Shown here one piece after another: positions 46,154 through 54,046 of a DNA stretch of 64,000 nucleotides. The notes under the pieces were generated by a model. The model was not told the DNA's origin, did no database searches, and was given only the letters and a program-made list of their open reading frames with translations. This stretch comes from Halalkalibacter akibai JCM 9157 (GTDB lineage: Bacteria > Bacillota > Bacilli > Bacillales > Bacillaceae_D): the NCBI RefSeq assembly GCF_000513135.1, contig NZ_BAUV01000007.1, forward strand, positions 80,792 through 144,791, given 5' to 3'. A program made the translations under genes and the position numbers. Each line of letters starts with the position of its first letter. The first letter of the stretch is position 1.

Positions 46154-46188
46154 CTAAGAGCGTGCGAAATATGTATACACGTTCTTAG
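46154..46188 (-). terminator. Terminator of the asparagine synthetase gene
   Basis: CTAAGAGCGTG pairs with CACGTTCTTAG; leftward it is followed by a T-rich tract (TTTTCTTTATTATTTT). Confidence 0.82.
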
Positions 46189-46196
46189 TGTGAATT

Positions 46197-48080
46197 TTAT
46201 ACAGTTTGTAATTCAGGCGCTGTTAATTCAGAAGTAAAGGTGGCATTCTCTAGGTAAATAGAGTGCCAAATCATAAAACAGAGAATTACCCAAATTTTAC
46301 GACTGTTATCAGCTTTGCTTTGTGCATGTTGTTGAAGAAGCTTTAGTACCTCACCTTTATTAAACAAATACTCGGTTGAGCTCTCAATAATAATAGTACG
46401 AGCCCAATCATATAACTCGTCTTTTAACCAGTGACGAATGGGAACCGGAAATCCTAATTTTCTACGATGTAGAACTGTTTCAGGAAGAATGTCTTTCATT
46501 GCTTCTCTTAAAATATACTTAGTTGTACCATGTGATATTTTGGCCGAAGTAGGGATTTCGCTAGCAACTTTAAAAACGTCTTTATCTAGAAATGGTACGC
46601 GAAGTTCTAGTGAGTGAGCCATAGTCATTCGATCAGCTTTTACAAGAATGTCTCCAGGGAGCCAGGTATGGAGGTCAATGAACTGCATTTTTAATGAATC
46701 ATCGTAATGAGTTGCCTCTTGATAAAGGTCTTTTGTTATATTTTGAAAAGGAAAGTCATTGTTATATCCCTGTAGTAGTTGTTTCTTTTCTGTTTCATTT
46801 AGAACAAAGGCATTGCCGATATAACGATCTGATAAAGGTGTAGTTCCTCTAAGTAAGTAGCTTTTTCCTTTTAAATCATGTGGCAAGCCAAGTGCTATTG
46901 TTTGAAGCATAGACTTTAACTGTGTAGGCATATATCCAAACCAGTTTAAAGATATTGGCTCACGATAAATGTTATAACCGCCAAATAATTCATCTGCTCC
47001 TTCGCCAGAAAGGACTACTTTTACATGCTTACTGGCTTCTTTTGCAACAAAATAAAGTGGTACAGCAGCAGGGTCTGCGACAGGGTCATCCATGTGCCAT
47101 ATAATGGAAGGTAGTTCTTTAATGAACTCATCTGCTGAAATAATCTTATGAATATTCTCGACCTGTAACTTTTCAGCTGTATCTTTGGCAACGTCTACTT
47201 CACTGAATCCTTTGTTTTCAAAACCAACTGTAAACGTTTTTAATTTAGAATTATGCTTTTTGGCTAAAGCAACTATGGAAGTAGAATCAATTCCGCTAGA
47301 TAAGAAGGCACCAACGGGTACGTCACTCCTCATATGCTTCTCCACCGAATCTTCAAGAATATGTCTTATTTTTGTCTTGTGCTCTAGCATACTACTTTTA
47401 ATGGGATCAAAAGTCTTTTTAAAGTAACGCTTGATTACTGGGGGCTTATTAATCTCCTTTATCATATAATGACCAGGCAATAGTTTCTTTATTTCTTTAG
47501 ACAAACAATGAGGTTCAGGGACGTATTGATAAGTTAGGTAATATTGAAATGCTTCTTTTGAAAGTTCCCTAAAATTAATGTAAGCATAAATGCTCTTCTG
47601 TTCTGAGGCAAAAAATAATCGTTCGCTAGTCTCTGTATAATAAAATGGTTTAATTCCAAAAGCATCGCGGGCGCAGAAAAGAGTTTGTTCGACTTTATCC
47701 CAAATCGCAAAGGAGAACATCCCTCTAAGCTCTTTTACACAATCTATCCCTTTAGAGATAAATAAAGAAAGCAGTACTTCTGTATCTGAATCCGTATTAA
47801 AAGAAAAACCTTCACTAATTAATTGATTTCGGAGTTCTATGTAGTTGTAGATTTCTCCATTAAAAACCATAATATAGCGGTTCTGAATATTAAAAGGTTG
47901 AGTTCCATGTTCAAGGTCAATAATACTTAGTCTTTTAAAACCAAATTGTACATACTTATCTATAAAATGACCAGTTGAGTCAGGCCCACGATGATGAATT
48001 GCTGCTATCGCCTTCGACCAGATAGGCTCTTTTATCGCTTCTATTTGGTCATTATGAATTTCTCCAATAAAGCCACACAC
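46197..48080 (-). CDS. Glutamine-hydrolysing asparagine synthetase
   Basis: AsnB-type enzyme of 627 residues, aspartate plus glutamine to asparagine. The start must be GTG 48080, because the glutaminase nucleophile Cys has to follow the initiator (CGFIGEIHNDQ); GGAGGGATTAAAC lies upstream. The class II amidotransferase domain has HHRGPDSTGH, RLSIIDLEHGTQP and FNGEIYNYIELR. The synthetase domain has the ATP loop GAFLSSGIDSTSI, GEGADELFGGYNIY and a C-terminal RRKLGFPVP. The gene is single. B. subtilis has AsnB, AsnH and AsnO; I cannot say which this matches. Confidence 0.95.
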   Translation of the reverse strand: MCGFIGEIHNDQIEAIKEPIWSKAIAAIHHRGPDSTGHFIDKYVQFGFKRLSIIDLEHGTQPFNIQNRYIMVFNGEIYNYIELRNQLISEGFSFNTDSDTEVLLSLFISKGIDCVKELRGMFSFAIWDKVEQTLFCARDAFGIKPFYYTETSERLFFASEQKSIYAYINFRELSKEAFQYYLTYQYVPEPHCLSKEIKKLLPGHYMIKEINKPPVIKRYFKKTFDPIKSSMLEHKTKIRHILEDSVEKHMRSDVPVGAFLSSGIDSTSIVALAKKHNSKLKTFTVGFENKGFSEVDVAKDTAEKLQVENIHKIISADEFIKELPSIIWHMDDPVADPAAVPLYFVAKEASKHVKVVLSGEGADELFGGYNIYREPISLNWFGYMPTQLKSMLQTIALGLPHDLKGKSYLLRGTTPLSDRYIGNAFVLNETEKKQLLQGYNNDFPFQNITKDLYQEATHYDDSLKMQFIDLHTWLPGDILVKADRMTMAHSLELRVPFLDKDVFKVASEIPTSAKISHGTTKYILREAMKDILPETVLHRRKLGFPVPIRHWLKDELYDWARTIIIESSTEYLFNKGEVLKLLQQHAQSKADNSRKIWVILCFMIWHSIYLENATFTSELTAPELQTV

Positions 48081-48382
48081 GTTTAATCCCTCCAACAAAC
48101 TCATGATAGAAAAGACTTTATAAATTACTATATATCATGATTATCATACCTTATTTTTATGAAAAATCTAGTAATTTTTAAGAGGGAAAGTCTAAATACA
48201 GGTGTAAATTACAAACAATAAATATTTAACAAAATCTTAGCTAGTTTATTTTAAAGAGTTGTAAACCGAAAAAAATACAGTTCATGTGGACAAGTTGAGG
48301 TTAGTTTTATTCGTAGTTATAGCAGAAATGTTGTTTGCTTACATCTCCTTTTGTATAAACTGATTAAAGGGAGGTGTTTTTT
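48081..48382. other. Intergenic region between divergent asn and Mrr-like genes
   Basis: About 300 nt with both promoters. AT-rich, no recognised riboswitch or T-box. A partial Fur-like element (TGATAATCATGATAT, minus strand, near 48135-48150) is too imperfect to call. Confidence 0.55.
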
Positions 48383-48982
48383 TTGGACTCACAGACAATC
48401 ATTACAATAGTTGCCATCTTTATAACGATCCTTACACTTATTCAAGGAATTCGAATGAAAATTAGAAGAGAAGAATATACAGAGCTATTACTTGATAAAG
48501 TTGAAAAAGATGTTGAATTGCGACAAACTTTAGCAATGGGCTTATACATGCGTTTTAAAACTGATCAAACAGATGACCAGAGTGCAATTTACCTAAATGG
48601 AGATCCGGGGGAGTTTGAAGATTTTGTAACTGATATTATAGAAACAATGTATGGAGGCGACATGTTTGTAAGTAAAGCAAGTAGTAATTATCGGATAGAT
48701 TTCGAAAACCGACGTGATGATGGAATGTATCTTGGAATGTTGGCGTGTCAGAAAGATGACCTTGATTTTGAAACAGTTGCATTGATGCATTCGAACATTA
48801 AAAAATGGAATGCTATGGGGGGAATGATTATTACAACAGCAAGTTTTACGGAAAATGCTATTAAATATGCCGATGGCCTAGAAATAGACTTAATCAGTGG
48901 TATTGAACTAGTAGAAATGTGGCTTCAATCTTTGCAGACTGAAGCAGAACAAATCAAACAACTTAATCCTAGTCACAAATAA
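48383..48982 (+). CDS. Membrane-anchored Mrr-like restriction-endonuclease-fold protein
   Basis: A 199-residue protein starting with TTG 48383, 6 nt after AAAGGGAGGTG. Residues ~4-20 form a single span (TIITIVAIFITILTLIQGI); a basic stretch follows. The C-terminal half reads like an Mrr/RecB-nuclease fold: EFEDFVTDIIETMYG, YRIDFENRRDDGMYLGMLACQKDD, then KWNAMGGMIITTASFTENAIKYADGLEIDLISGIELVEMW. The usual catalytic QxK is replaced by ACQK, so activity is uncertain. No methylase or other defence gene is adjacent. Confidence 0.72.
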   Translation: MDSQTIITIVAIFITILTLIQGIRMKIRREEYTELLLDKVEKDVELRQTLAMGLYMRFKTDQTDDQSAIYLNGDPGEFEDFVTDIIETMYGGDMFVSKASSNYRIDFENRRDDGMYLGMLACQKDDLDFETVALMHSNIKKWNAMGGMIITTASFTENAIKYADGLEIDLISGIELVEMWLQSLQTEAEQIKQLNPSHK

Positions 48983-49013
48983 TTGTTGGAAGCTATTCCT
49001 ATTAATAAAAGAA

Positions 49014-49136
49014 TTAACTTGCAAAAGAATTGGATTTAATCGTCTTAAATTTAATACCACATTTACAAACAATGCTATGTTTTAAGTGTTTAATTTCAGA
49101 TTGGCAGGAAGGACAGAGTTTTTGTTTGTTTGACAT
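49014..49136 (-). CDS. Zinc-ribbon micro-protein (40 aa)
   Basis: ATG 49136 behind AAAGGAGAAAACATC. MSNKQKLCPSCQSEIKHLK, then HSIVCKCGIKFKTIKSNSFAS. CPSC and CKC supply four cysteines in a zinc-ribbon arrangement. The ribosome site is strong and the frame intact. It lies between the Mrr-like gene and the DUF1906 gene. Function unknown; small zinc ribbons often bind nucleic acid or other proteins. Confidence 0.72.
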   Translation of the reverse strand: MSNKQKLCPSCQSEIKHLKHSIVCKCGIKFKTIKSNSFAS

Positions 49137-49301
49137 GATGTTTTCTCCTTTGTTGCTTATAAGAATGTATTACATAAATACAATTTAAAAGCATTATGTT
49201 ATTCATTATTTATAATAACAGATATAAAACAAAAATCAATATTAGTTTATAATTATTATCAATAAGATAGTTGGATAGATATTTTATAATGAACAATCAG
49301 G

Positions 49302-49341
49302 GGGGATCCCAAAAGGGAAATTAACCCTTTTGAGATCGCCC
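49302..49341 (-). terminator. Terminator of the DUF1906 gene
   Basis: GGGGATCCCAAAAGGG pairs with CCCTTTTGAGATCGCCC with mismatches. Core arms match those of the hairpin at 9331-9368. Confidence 0.72.
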
Positions 49342-49345
49342 TAAT

Positions 49346-50581
49346 TTATTCCCAAAGTACATTCAGAACGTTTCCATCAAAAAGATTCGTGTCAATGTTA
49401 CAAGTTTCAGCATCGATTCCGTATTGCCAGCCTGCAATCAGCGCACCATCCGGATATTCGGGATTATACTCCGGAGCATTTTCTTCTGTTGTGATTCCCT
49501 CGTTTGGCGCAGCTGTCCAAACATACATCTCATCCAGAATGCTAGAATCAGCTTCGGCAGCCGCTTCAAAAGCAACATACAACTCTTCGCTTGGATCGAA
49601 AATTCCATATATACCCGAGCTATATTCCGATTCAGAGACAACATCATGCCATCCTTGAATGAAGTCAGAATCTATAGGATAAATGGGTTCTACATTAGCA
49701 AATAGAGCCACTTCTTCCGGAATGCCTAAATCTCTAGCAGCTTCGACAGCCTCGTTAGCTTCATTCTGACCATTCTCATAACCAGTACCATCCGTAAAAT
49801 GATTCCAGATGACCAGTATTTCGATGTCATTAGAGAGAAGCAGTTCAATTTCTTCATCTGTCAACCCGTAAGATACTCCTTCATTTGTTAATAGATATCG
49901 ACCCCAAACGGCTGGATCACCAAAATTATCTCTGACGCATGCGAGTAGTTCATCTGTAGTTAAGCTAGCTGAGTCTACTCCCCAAACAGTTTCTGGGGTT
50001 TCTTCATCGTTGTTGCCATTGCCGTTCCCGTTACTATCTTGATCTTCACCATCACCATTATCGTTACTACCTTGACCATTCCCATTCTCTTCACCAGTGT
50101 CTGCATCTTCTCTAGAACTAGTTCCAGATACATCATTGGTAATTTGATTTGAAACGGTAACCGAGACATTTACATCAACTTGATTCGTTACATTGTTTTC
50201 AACGGAATGTTCTTCCCCTGTGTTAACGTGATTTTCGATTGAATTCTCAATATCACTAGAATGACCTTCAATTTGATTTTCTACTGTATTGGTTATTTCT
50301 GCTGTATGGGAGGATGAATGATTTTCGATTAAATTCACTACAGAATTATCCTCGGCGTCAATTATATTATCAATATTATTTTGAGTTTTACTATCTCCAG
50401 AGCTATTGTCAGTATGGTTATTGTAGTTGGAAGAATCATTAGTCATCTCTTCAGCAGAGAGATCAGCTGTTGCAGAGACTGGCTCTGCATTATTTGAGCG
50501 GCTAAACATCGTTAGTGTGACAACAAACAATAATGAAACAACTCCTAAGACAATAAGTGACCGATTTCTGTTATCCCTCAT
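49346..50581 (-). CDS. Secreted DUF1906 (Rv2525c-like) glycoside-hydrolase-like protein with Asn-rich linker
   Basis: A 411-residue exported or anchored protein. The hydrophobic segment SLIVLGVVSLLFVVTLTMF at residues 8-26 is a signal anchor. Residues ~40-195 are low-complexity and strongly acidic, with repeats of the form IENH, VENQI and VENNVTNQV followed by Gly/Asn/Asp tracts. Residues ~198-411 (VWGVDSASLTTDELLACVRDNFG, WGRYLLTNEGVSYGLTDEEIELLL, GWQYGIDAETCNIDTNLF) read like the DUF1906 TIM-barrel domain related to GH25-type muramidases. It may bind or act on cell wall; enzymatic activity is unproved. Confidence 0.75.
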   Translation of the reverse strand: MRDNRNRSLIVLGVVSLLFVVTLTMFSRSNNAEPVSATADLSAEEMTNDSSNYNNHTDNSSGDSKTQNNIDNIIDAEDNSVVNLIENHSSSHTAEITNTVENQIEGHSSDIENSIENHVNTGEEHSVENNVTNQVDVNVSVTVSNQITNDVSGTSSREDADTGEENGNGQGSNDNGDGEDQDSNGNGNGNNDEETPETVWGVDSASLTTDELLACVRDNFGDPAVWGRYLLTNEGVSYGLTDEEIELLLSNDIEILVIWNHFTDGTGYENGQNEANEAVEAARDLGIPEEVALFANVEPIYPIDSDFIQGWHDVVSESEYSSGIYGIFDPSEELYVAFEAAAEADSSILDEMYVWTAAPNEGITTEENAPEYNPEYPDGALIAGWQYGIDAETCNIDTNLFDGNVLNVLWE

Positions 50582-50685
50582 TAACTCACCACCTCTCGAG
50601 TCATCATACGTAGCAGGACAACTATTCGTGAAATAATTGGGCAGTGAGTATAAGGAGTGGTGTTAGTAAACAAAAAACAAAAAAA

Positions 50686-50711
50686 ACTCACAGCCATTAA
50701 TAGTTGTGAGT
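50686..50711 (-). terminator. Terminator after the 36-aa gene
   Basis: ACTCACA pairs with TGTGAGT. Leftward it is followed by TTTTTTTGTTTTTTG. Confidence 0.85.
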
Positions 50712-50735
50712 AAAAGTCTATGAATAAGTGCCTGT

Positions 50736-50846
50736 TTAATTATTGGAAATGACGTTTAAAATGATGTTAGTTTCTATATCACTTAATTTTCTGTCGAGTA
50801 TTTCTTCTATTGCTTTGATAAAATCTCCTACTATTTCCTCTTCCAT
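50736..50846 (-). CDS. Micro-protein (36 aa)
   Basis: MEEEIVGDFIKAIEEILDRK is followed by LSDIETNIILNVISNN. ATG 50846 has AGAGGTG 4 nt upstream and a good terminator after the stop. Acidic, entirely helical in appearance. No family known. It lies between the DUF1906 gene and the DUF6154-like gene on the same strand. Confidence 0.58.
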   Translation of the reverse strand: MEEEIVGDFIKAIEEILDRKLSDIETNIILNVISNN

Positions 50847-50910
50847 ACGACACCTCTAGTTTTTATTATAGAACGTGTTTACAAGAGGAAAAGTTTCAAT
50901 TACGAGATCA

Positions 50911-51174
50911 TTAATGAAAATATTTAAAGTCTGGTTGATCGTCATGATTTAATGTCTGACCCACTCCTTCTTCACGTACTTTTAATTGAAATTTCTCGTA
51001 TAAAAATAAAGCAAACATCTCGAATCTCTCCATATCCGTTAAGTCTTTTATTAATTTTTTTATATCCTCGTCAGAGAAATCTTTTAAGATGCCATTAATG
51101 ATGATTAAAGCATCTTCTTCATCACCAGTTAACTTATCTTTGTATAAATGATATAAATCGTCTACGAATTTCAT
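50911..51174 (-). CDS. Small acidic protein, DUF6154-like (87 aa)
   Basis: MKFVDDLYHLYKDKLTGDEED is the most recognisable block and resembles DUF6154 proteins of Bacillus. Helical segments DIKKLIKDLTDMERFEMFALFLYEKF follow, then a short polar tail with HDDQPDFKYFH. ATG 51174, with AAGGAGAAG upstream. A soluble cytoplasmic protein of unknown role. Confidence 0.75.
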   Translation of the reverse strand: MKFVDDLYHLYKDKLTGDEEDALIIINGILKDFSDEDIKKLIKDLTDMERFEMFALFLYEKFQLKVREEGVGQTLNHDDQPDFKYFH

Positions 51175-51323
51175 TGTTATCTTCTCCTTGTATAGGACTT
51201 CTATTAGGTTAAGTTTAAAAGCAGGAGTTTATACAATAATGATTAAAAAGTGACCTTAAATACCAAAAACATACTAATGAATAAGTTAAAGTTCGATTGT
51301 ATGATATAGGGTGAGGTGAGTTT

Positions 51324-52073
51324 ATGTTTATTTCTCCGATGCTATTACAAGAGGCAATAGCACCACCCGAAGATTATGCTAATGTTATCACTGAATTAAA
51401 ATTAGATGGAATACGTCTGATCTATAGTAATTTAGGCGGGGAGGTCAAGTTATATACACGCTATAATCGTGATGTGACTGTTTACTTTCCTGAAGTTGCT
51501 TCTGTGTCACTTCCAAAAGGGGTGATACTAGACGGAGAGTTGATAGCTCCAGACCCTGAAAATAAACCAGATTATCATTTGTTACTTGACCGGTATCATT
51601 CCAAACAAGTTGATACAAGTATCATGATTCAGTTTGTTGCTTTTGATATTATTTATTATAAAGGAAAAAAGGTCACGCAATTGCCACTAATTGAACGGAA
51701 AAAATTATTGGATTTAACTGTCCCTACTGATAACATCTCAATTGTTACTTCGCAATGGGTAGAAGGCAATTCTGAAATGTACTTTGATATTGTAAGAGAG
51801 TATAACTTGGAAGGTATTGTTGTGAAAAAACCGCATTCAAAATATCAAACTGGTAGACGAACAGACGACTGGATTAAGATCATTAATTATCGTTATTTAA
51901 AGGAGAAGAAGTCAGGGTTAAATAAAAGCAACTGCTTTTTAATGATGTTAAACCAAACCCAAATAAGTCAGAAATTTTTAACCATTGATATGAAACCAAT
52001 TAAAAATCGAAACAAACTGTATGAGTCGTATCGTCAAATGATAAACAAAATAAAAATAGACCTTTCCCATTAA
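51324..52073 (+). CDS. Short ATP-dependent DNA ligase (LigB/YoqV-like), atypical C-terminus
   Basis: A 249-residue adenylation-domain ligase. Motif I ELKLDGIR puts the adenylated Lys at residue 26; motif III ILDGELIAPD, motif IV EGIVVKKP and motif V DDWIKI follow, so the nucleotidyltransferase is intact. After motif V the protein has ~60 residues (INYRYLKEKKSGLNKSNCF and on) that do not read like the usual OB-fold with its ITGYRK-type segment. ATG 51324 with GGTGAG upstream. It would seal nicks in DNA. No Ku gene is adjacent. Confidence 0.82.
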   Translation: MFISPMLLQEAIAPPEDYANVITELKLDGIRLIYSNLGGEVKLYTRYNRDVTVYFPEVASVSLPKGVILDGELIAPDPENKPDYHLLLDRYHSKQVDTSIMIQFVAFDIIYYKGKKVTQLPLIERKKLLDLTVPTDNISIVTSQWVEGNSEMYFDIVREYNLEGIVVKKPHSKYQTGRRTDDWIKIINYRYLKEKKSGLNKSNCFLMMLNQTQISQKFLTIDMKPIKNRNKLYESYRQMINKIKIDLSH

Positions 52074-52090
52074 AAAGGTCTATTTTTATT
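52052..52090 (+). terminator. Terminator at the end of the ligase gene
   Basis: AAAAATAGACCTTT pairs with AAAGGTCTATTTTT, followed by ATTTTG. The stem overlaps the last codons. Confidence 0.85.
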
Positions 52091-52153
52091 TTGTGATAAC
52101 TTTATGTGAGGACTATACGAATAAAGAAAGATCTGCTATTATTGTGGTGAGAA

Positions 52154-52168
52154 TGATAATACTTATCA
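52154..52168 (+). promoter_or_regulatory. Fur box upstream of the DUF1450 gene
   Basis: TGATAATACTTATCA matches the Bacillus 7-1-7 Fur element TGATAATnATTATCA with one mismatch. It lies 20 nt before the start codon, just upstream of the ribosome binding site AGAGGTGG. It predicts iron-repressed expression. Confidence 0.75.
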
Positions 52169-52187
52169 ATAGAGGTGGCTACATAAA

Positions 52188-52418
52188 ATGGATAAGATCT
52201 ATTTCTGCAAAGAAAACAAATTTAAATCAAAGAAAGCTTATAAATCTTTAGCTACATCTTATCCAGATTTAAAGATAAAGCGTAAAGGATGTCTTGGTAA
52301 ATGTAAGACATGTAAAGAATGCCCTTTTTCGGTAGTCGATGGAAAAGTAGTAAAAAGTGAAACGAGTGACGAGTTATACAGGAAAATAGATAAACAAATT
52401 TTAAAGAAAACTGTTTAA
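52188..52418 (+). CDS. DUF1450 family protein (YuzB-like, cysteine-rich)
   Basis: A 76-residue protein: MDKIYFCKENKFKSKKAYK, then RKGCLGKCKTCKECPFSVVDGKVV, then a helical tail. The fold and the G-C-L-x-x-C signature are those of YuzB/DUF1450, a thioredoxin-like family; this member has six cysteines, including CLGKCKTCKEC, which could hold an iron-sulfur cluster or metal. ATG 52188 behind AGAGGTGG. The Fur box at 52154 links it to iron supply. Single-gene unit with a terminator. Confidence 0.82.
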   Translation: MDKIYFCKENKFKSKKAYKSLATSYPDLKIKRKGCLGKCKTCKECPFSVVDGKVVKSETSDELYRKIDKQILKKTV

Positions 52419-52425
52419 GTAATCG

Positions 52426-52457
52426 AAAGAGTTGCCTAATTAAAGGGCAACTCTTTT
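52426..52457 (+). terminator. Terminator after the DUF1450 gene
   Basis: AAGAGTTGCC / GGCAACTCTT stem, then TTTTTATTT. Confidence 0.9.
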
Positions 52458-52480
52458 TTATTTACAGCAAATAGAAACAA

Positions 52481-52509
52481 GAATATTAACTTATTAACAG
52501 GTAAAGCTA
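52481..52509 (+). promoter_or_regulatory. Weak sigma-G-like promoter of germinant receptor operon 2
   Basis: GAATA at 52481-52485, 17 nt, then AAAGCTA, only a partial match to the sigma-G -10. Spacing and position suit the operon. Low confidence. Confidence 0.32.
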
Positions 52510-52540
52510 AAATAAAAATTGCTATGTGAGGGAGAGTAGG

Positions 52541-54026
52541 ATGGCTGACAAAAAACAATTAACTGTTGAGGTAGGTAAAAATATCTCTCATTTTAAAACC
52601 ATCTTTCATGATTGTGCTGATGTAATCTTTCGTAATCTTTACATAGAAGACAGAGAAGCTTTTTAATATATGTAGATGGCTTAGTTAACACGGAAGATTT
52701 ACAAGCACATGTTCTACAGGATATAGCAACACACGTTAAAACGTTAGATCTAACGTTAGAACATTTAGAAAGAAAAGTTATAACTCTTGCAGATATATCT
52801 GAAAGTCAAGAAGTGCAGGAAATCAGTGATTTAATCTTAGCAGGAAATGCATCATTAATAATAGATGGTTACGCTAAAGCAATCATCTTCCCGGCAAGCG
52901 TTCGAACAGAGCAGTGTCAGAACCTGAATCAGAGTCAGCAATCCGAGGTCCTCGTGAAGGCTTTATTGAGAATTTACGTGTAAATACATCTCTAATTAGA
53001 AGAAAGATTAAATCAACAGATTTAAAAATCATATCGAGACAAGTGGGAGAACAGACGAAGACGAGTGTTGATGTTATATATATTGACGGTATTGCCGACC
53101 CAAAAGTATTGGAAGAACTAAAAACTAGGTTAGATCGCATAAAAATAGATGGAATTTTTGAAACGGGTTATATTGAAGAATTGATAGAGGATCATCCATG
53201 GAGTATTTTCCCTCAAGTACAAGTAACGGAAAGACCAGATTCAGTAGCGGCAAACCTACTGGAAGGGCGAATAGCTGTATTAGTTGATGGCACCCCATTT
53301 GTGATGATACTGCCGGCAACCTTTTGGCAACAATTTCAAGCAAGTGAAGATTATTATGATCGATTTTACATTGCGATTTTTTTACGAGCAATCCGTTTAG
53401 TCTTTTTGGGTATTGCTCTTTTGCTGCCTGCGTTATATGTAGCTGTGACAACCTATCACCAAGAAATGATCCCAACAAATCTATTGTTAAGTATTGCTGC
53501 AAGTAGAGAGGCGATTCCATTCCCAGCTGTAGTGGAAGCGTTAATTATGGAAATCTCATTTGAAGCATTACGAGAGGCTGGTGTGCGGCTGCCTAAAACA
53601 ATAGGACAAGCGGTAAGTATCCTAGGCGCTTTAGTTATTGGGTCTGCAGCAGTAGAAGCAGGCATTGTTTCTGCACCAATGGTCATTATTGTTTCACTTA
53701 CAGGAATTGCGTCCTTTACGATTCCGAAATTTAGTCTTGCGATTTCAGTTAGATTATTAAGATTTCCTTTAATTATATTAGGCTCAGTCTTTGGAATGTT
53801 TGGCTTAGTAATAGGGATGGTGTTTATATTAACTCATTTATGTAAATTAAGATCGTTTGGGGTACCTTACTTTGAACCAATTGGTCCTATGCATTTCTCC
53901 GAGCTAAAAGATGTTTTTGTAAGAATGCCAATCTGGATGCAAAATAAAAGGCCGAGAGAATTTGTAAAAAGAAATAGAAAAAGACAAGTTCAACATCTGT
54001 CTCCGTCTCCTAAACAAAATAATTAG
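52541..54026 (+). pseudogene. GerAA-type germinant receptor A subunit, frame broken twice
   Basis: ATG 52541 behind GAGGGAGAG; begins MADKKQLTVEVGKNISHFK. The first break is at ~52660 (one T lost in a T-run: REAFLIYVDGLVNTEDLQ expected). The second is at ~52890 (one base lost in CCGG: IIFPGKRSNRAVSEPESESAI). Corrected, it is a normal A subunit of about 495 residues: soluble domain with RGPREGFIENLRVNTSL, then the membrane domain from IRLVFLGIALLLPALYVAVTTY to a basic tail. Both lesions look like homopolymer errors, unlike the deletion in operon 1. Confidence 0.9.
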
Positions 54027-54046
54027 TCGTTCGTTGGAGGAATTTA

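Noticed and set aside
48130..48155. Possible Fur box upstream of asparagine synthetase (TGATAATCATGATAT)
   Set aside because: Only one half-site is good; the other matches about 4 of 7 positions, so it is not distinguishable from AT-rich background.
48383..49136. Restriction or defence island around the Mrr-like gene
   Set aside because: No methylase, specificity subunit, helicase, integrase or other defence gene is adjacent.
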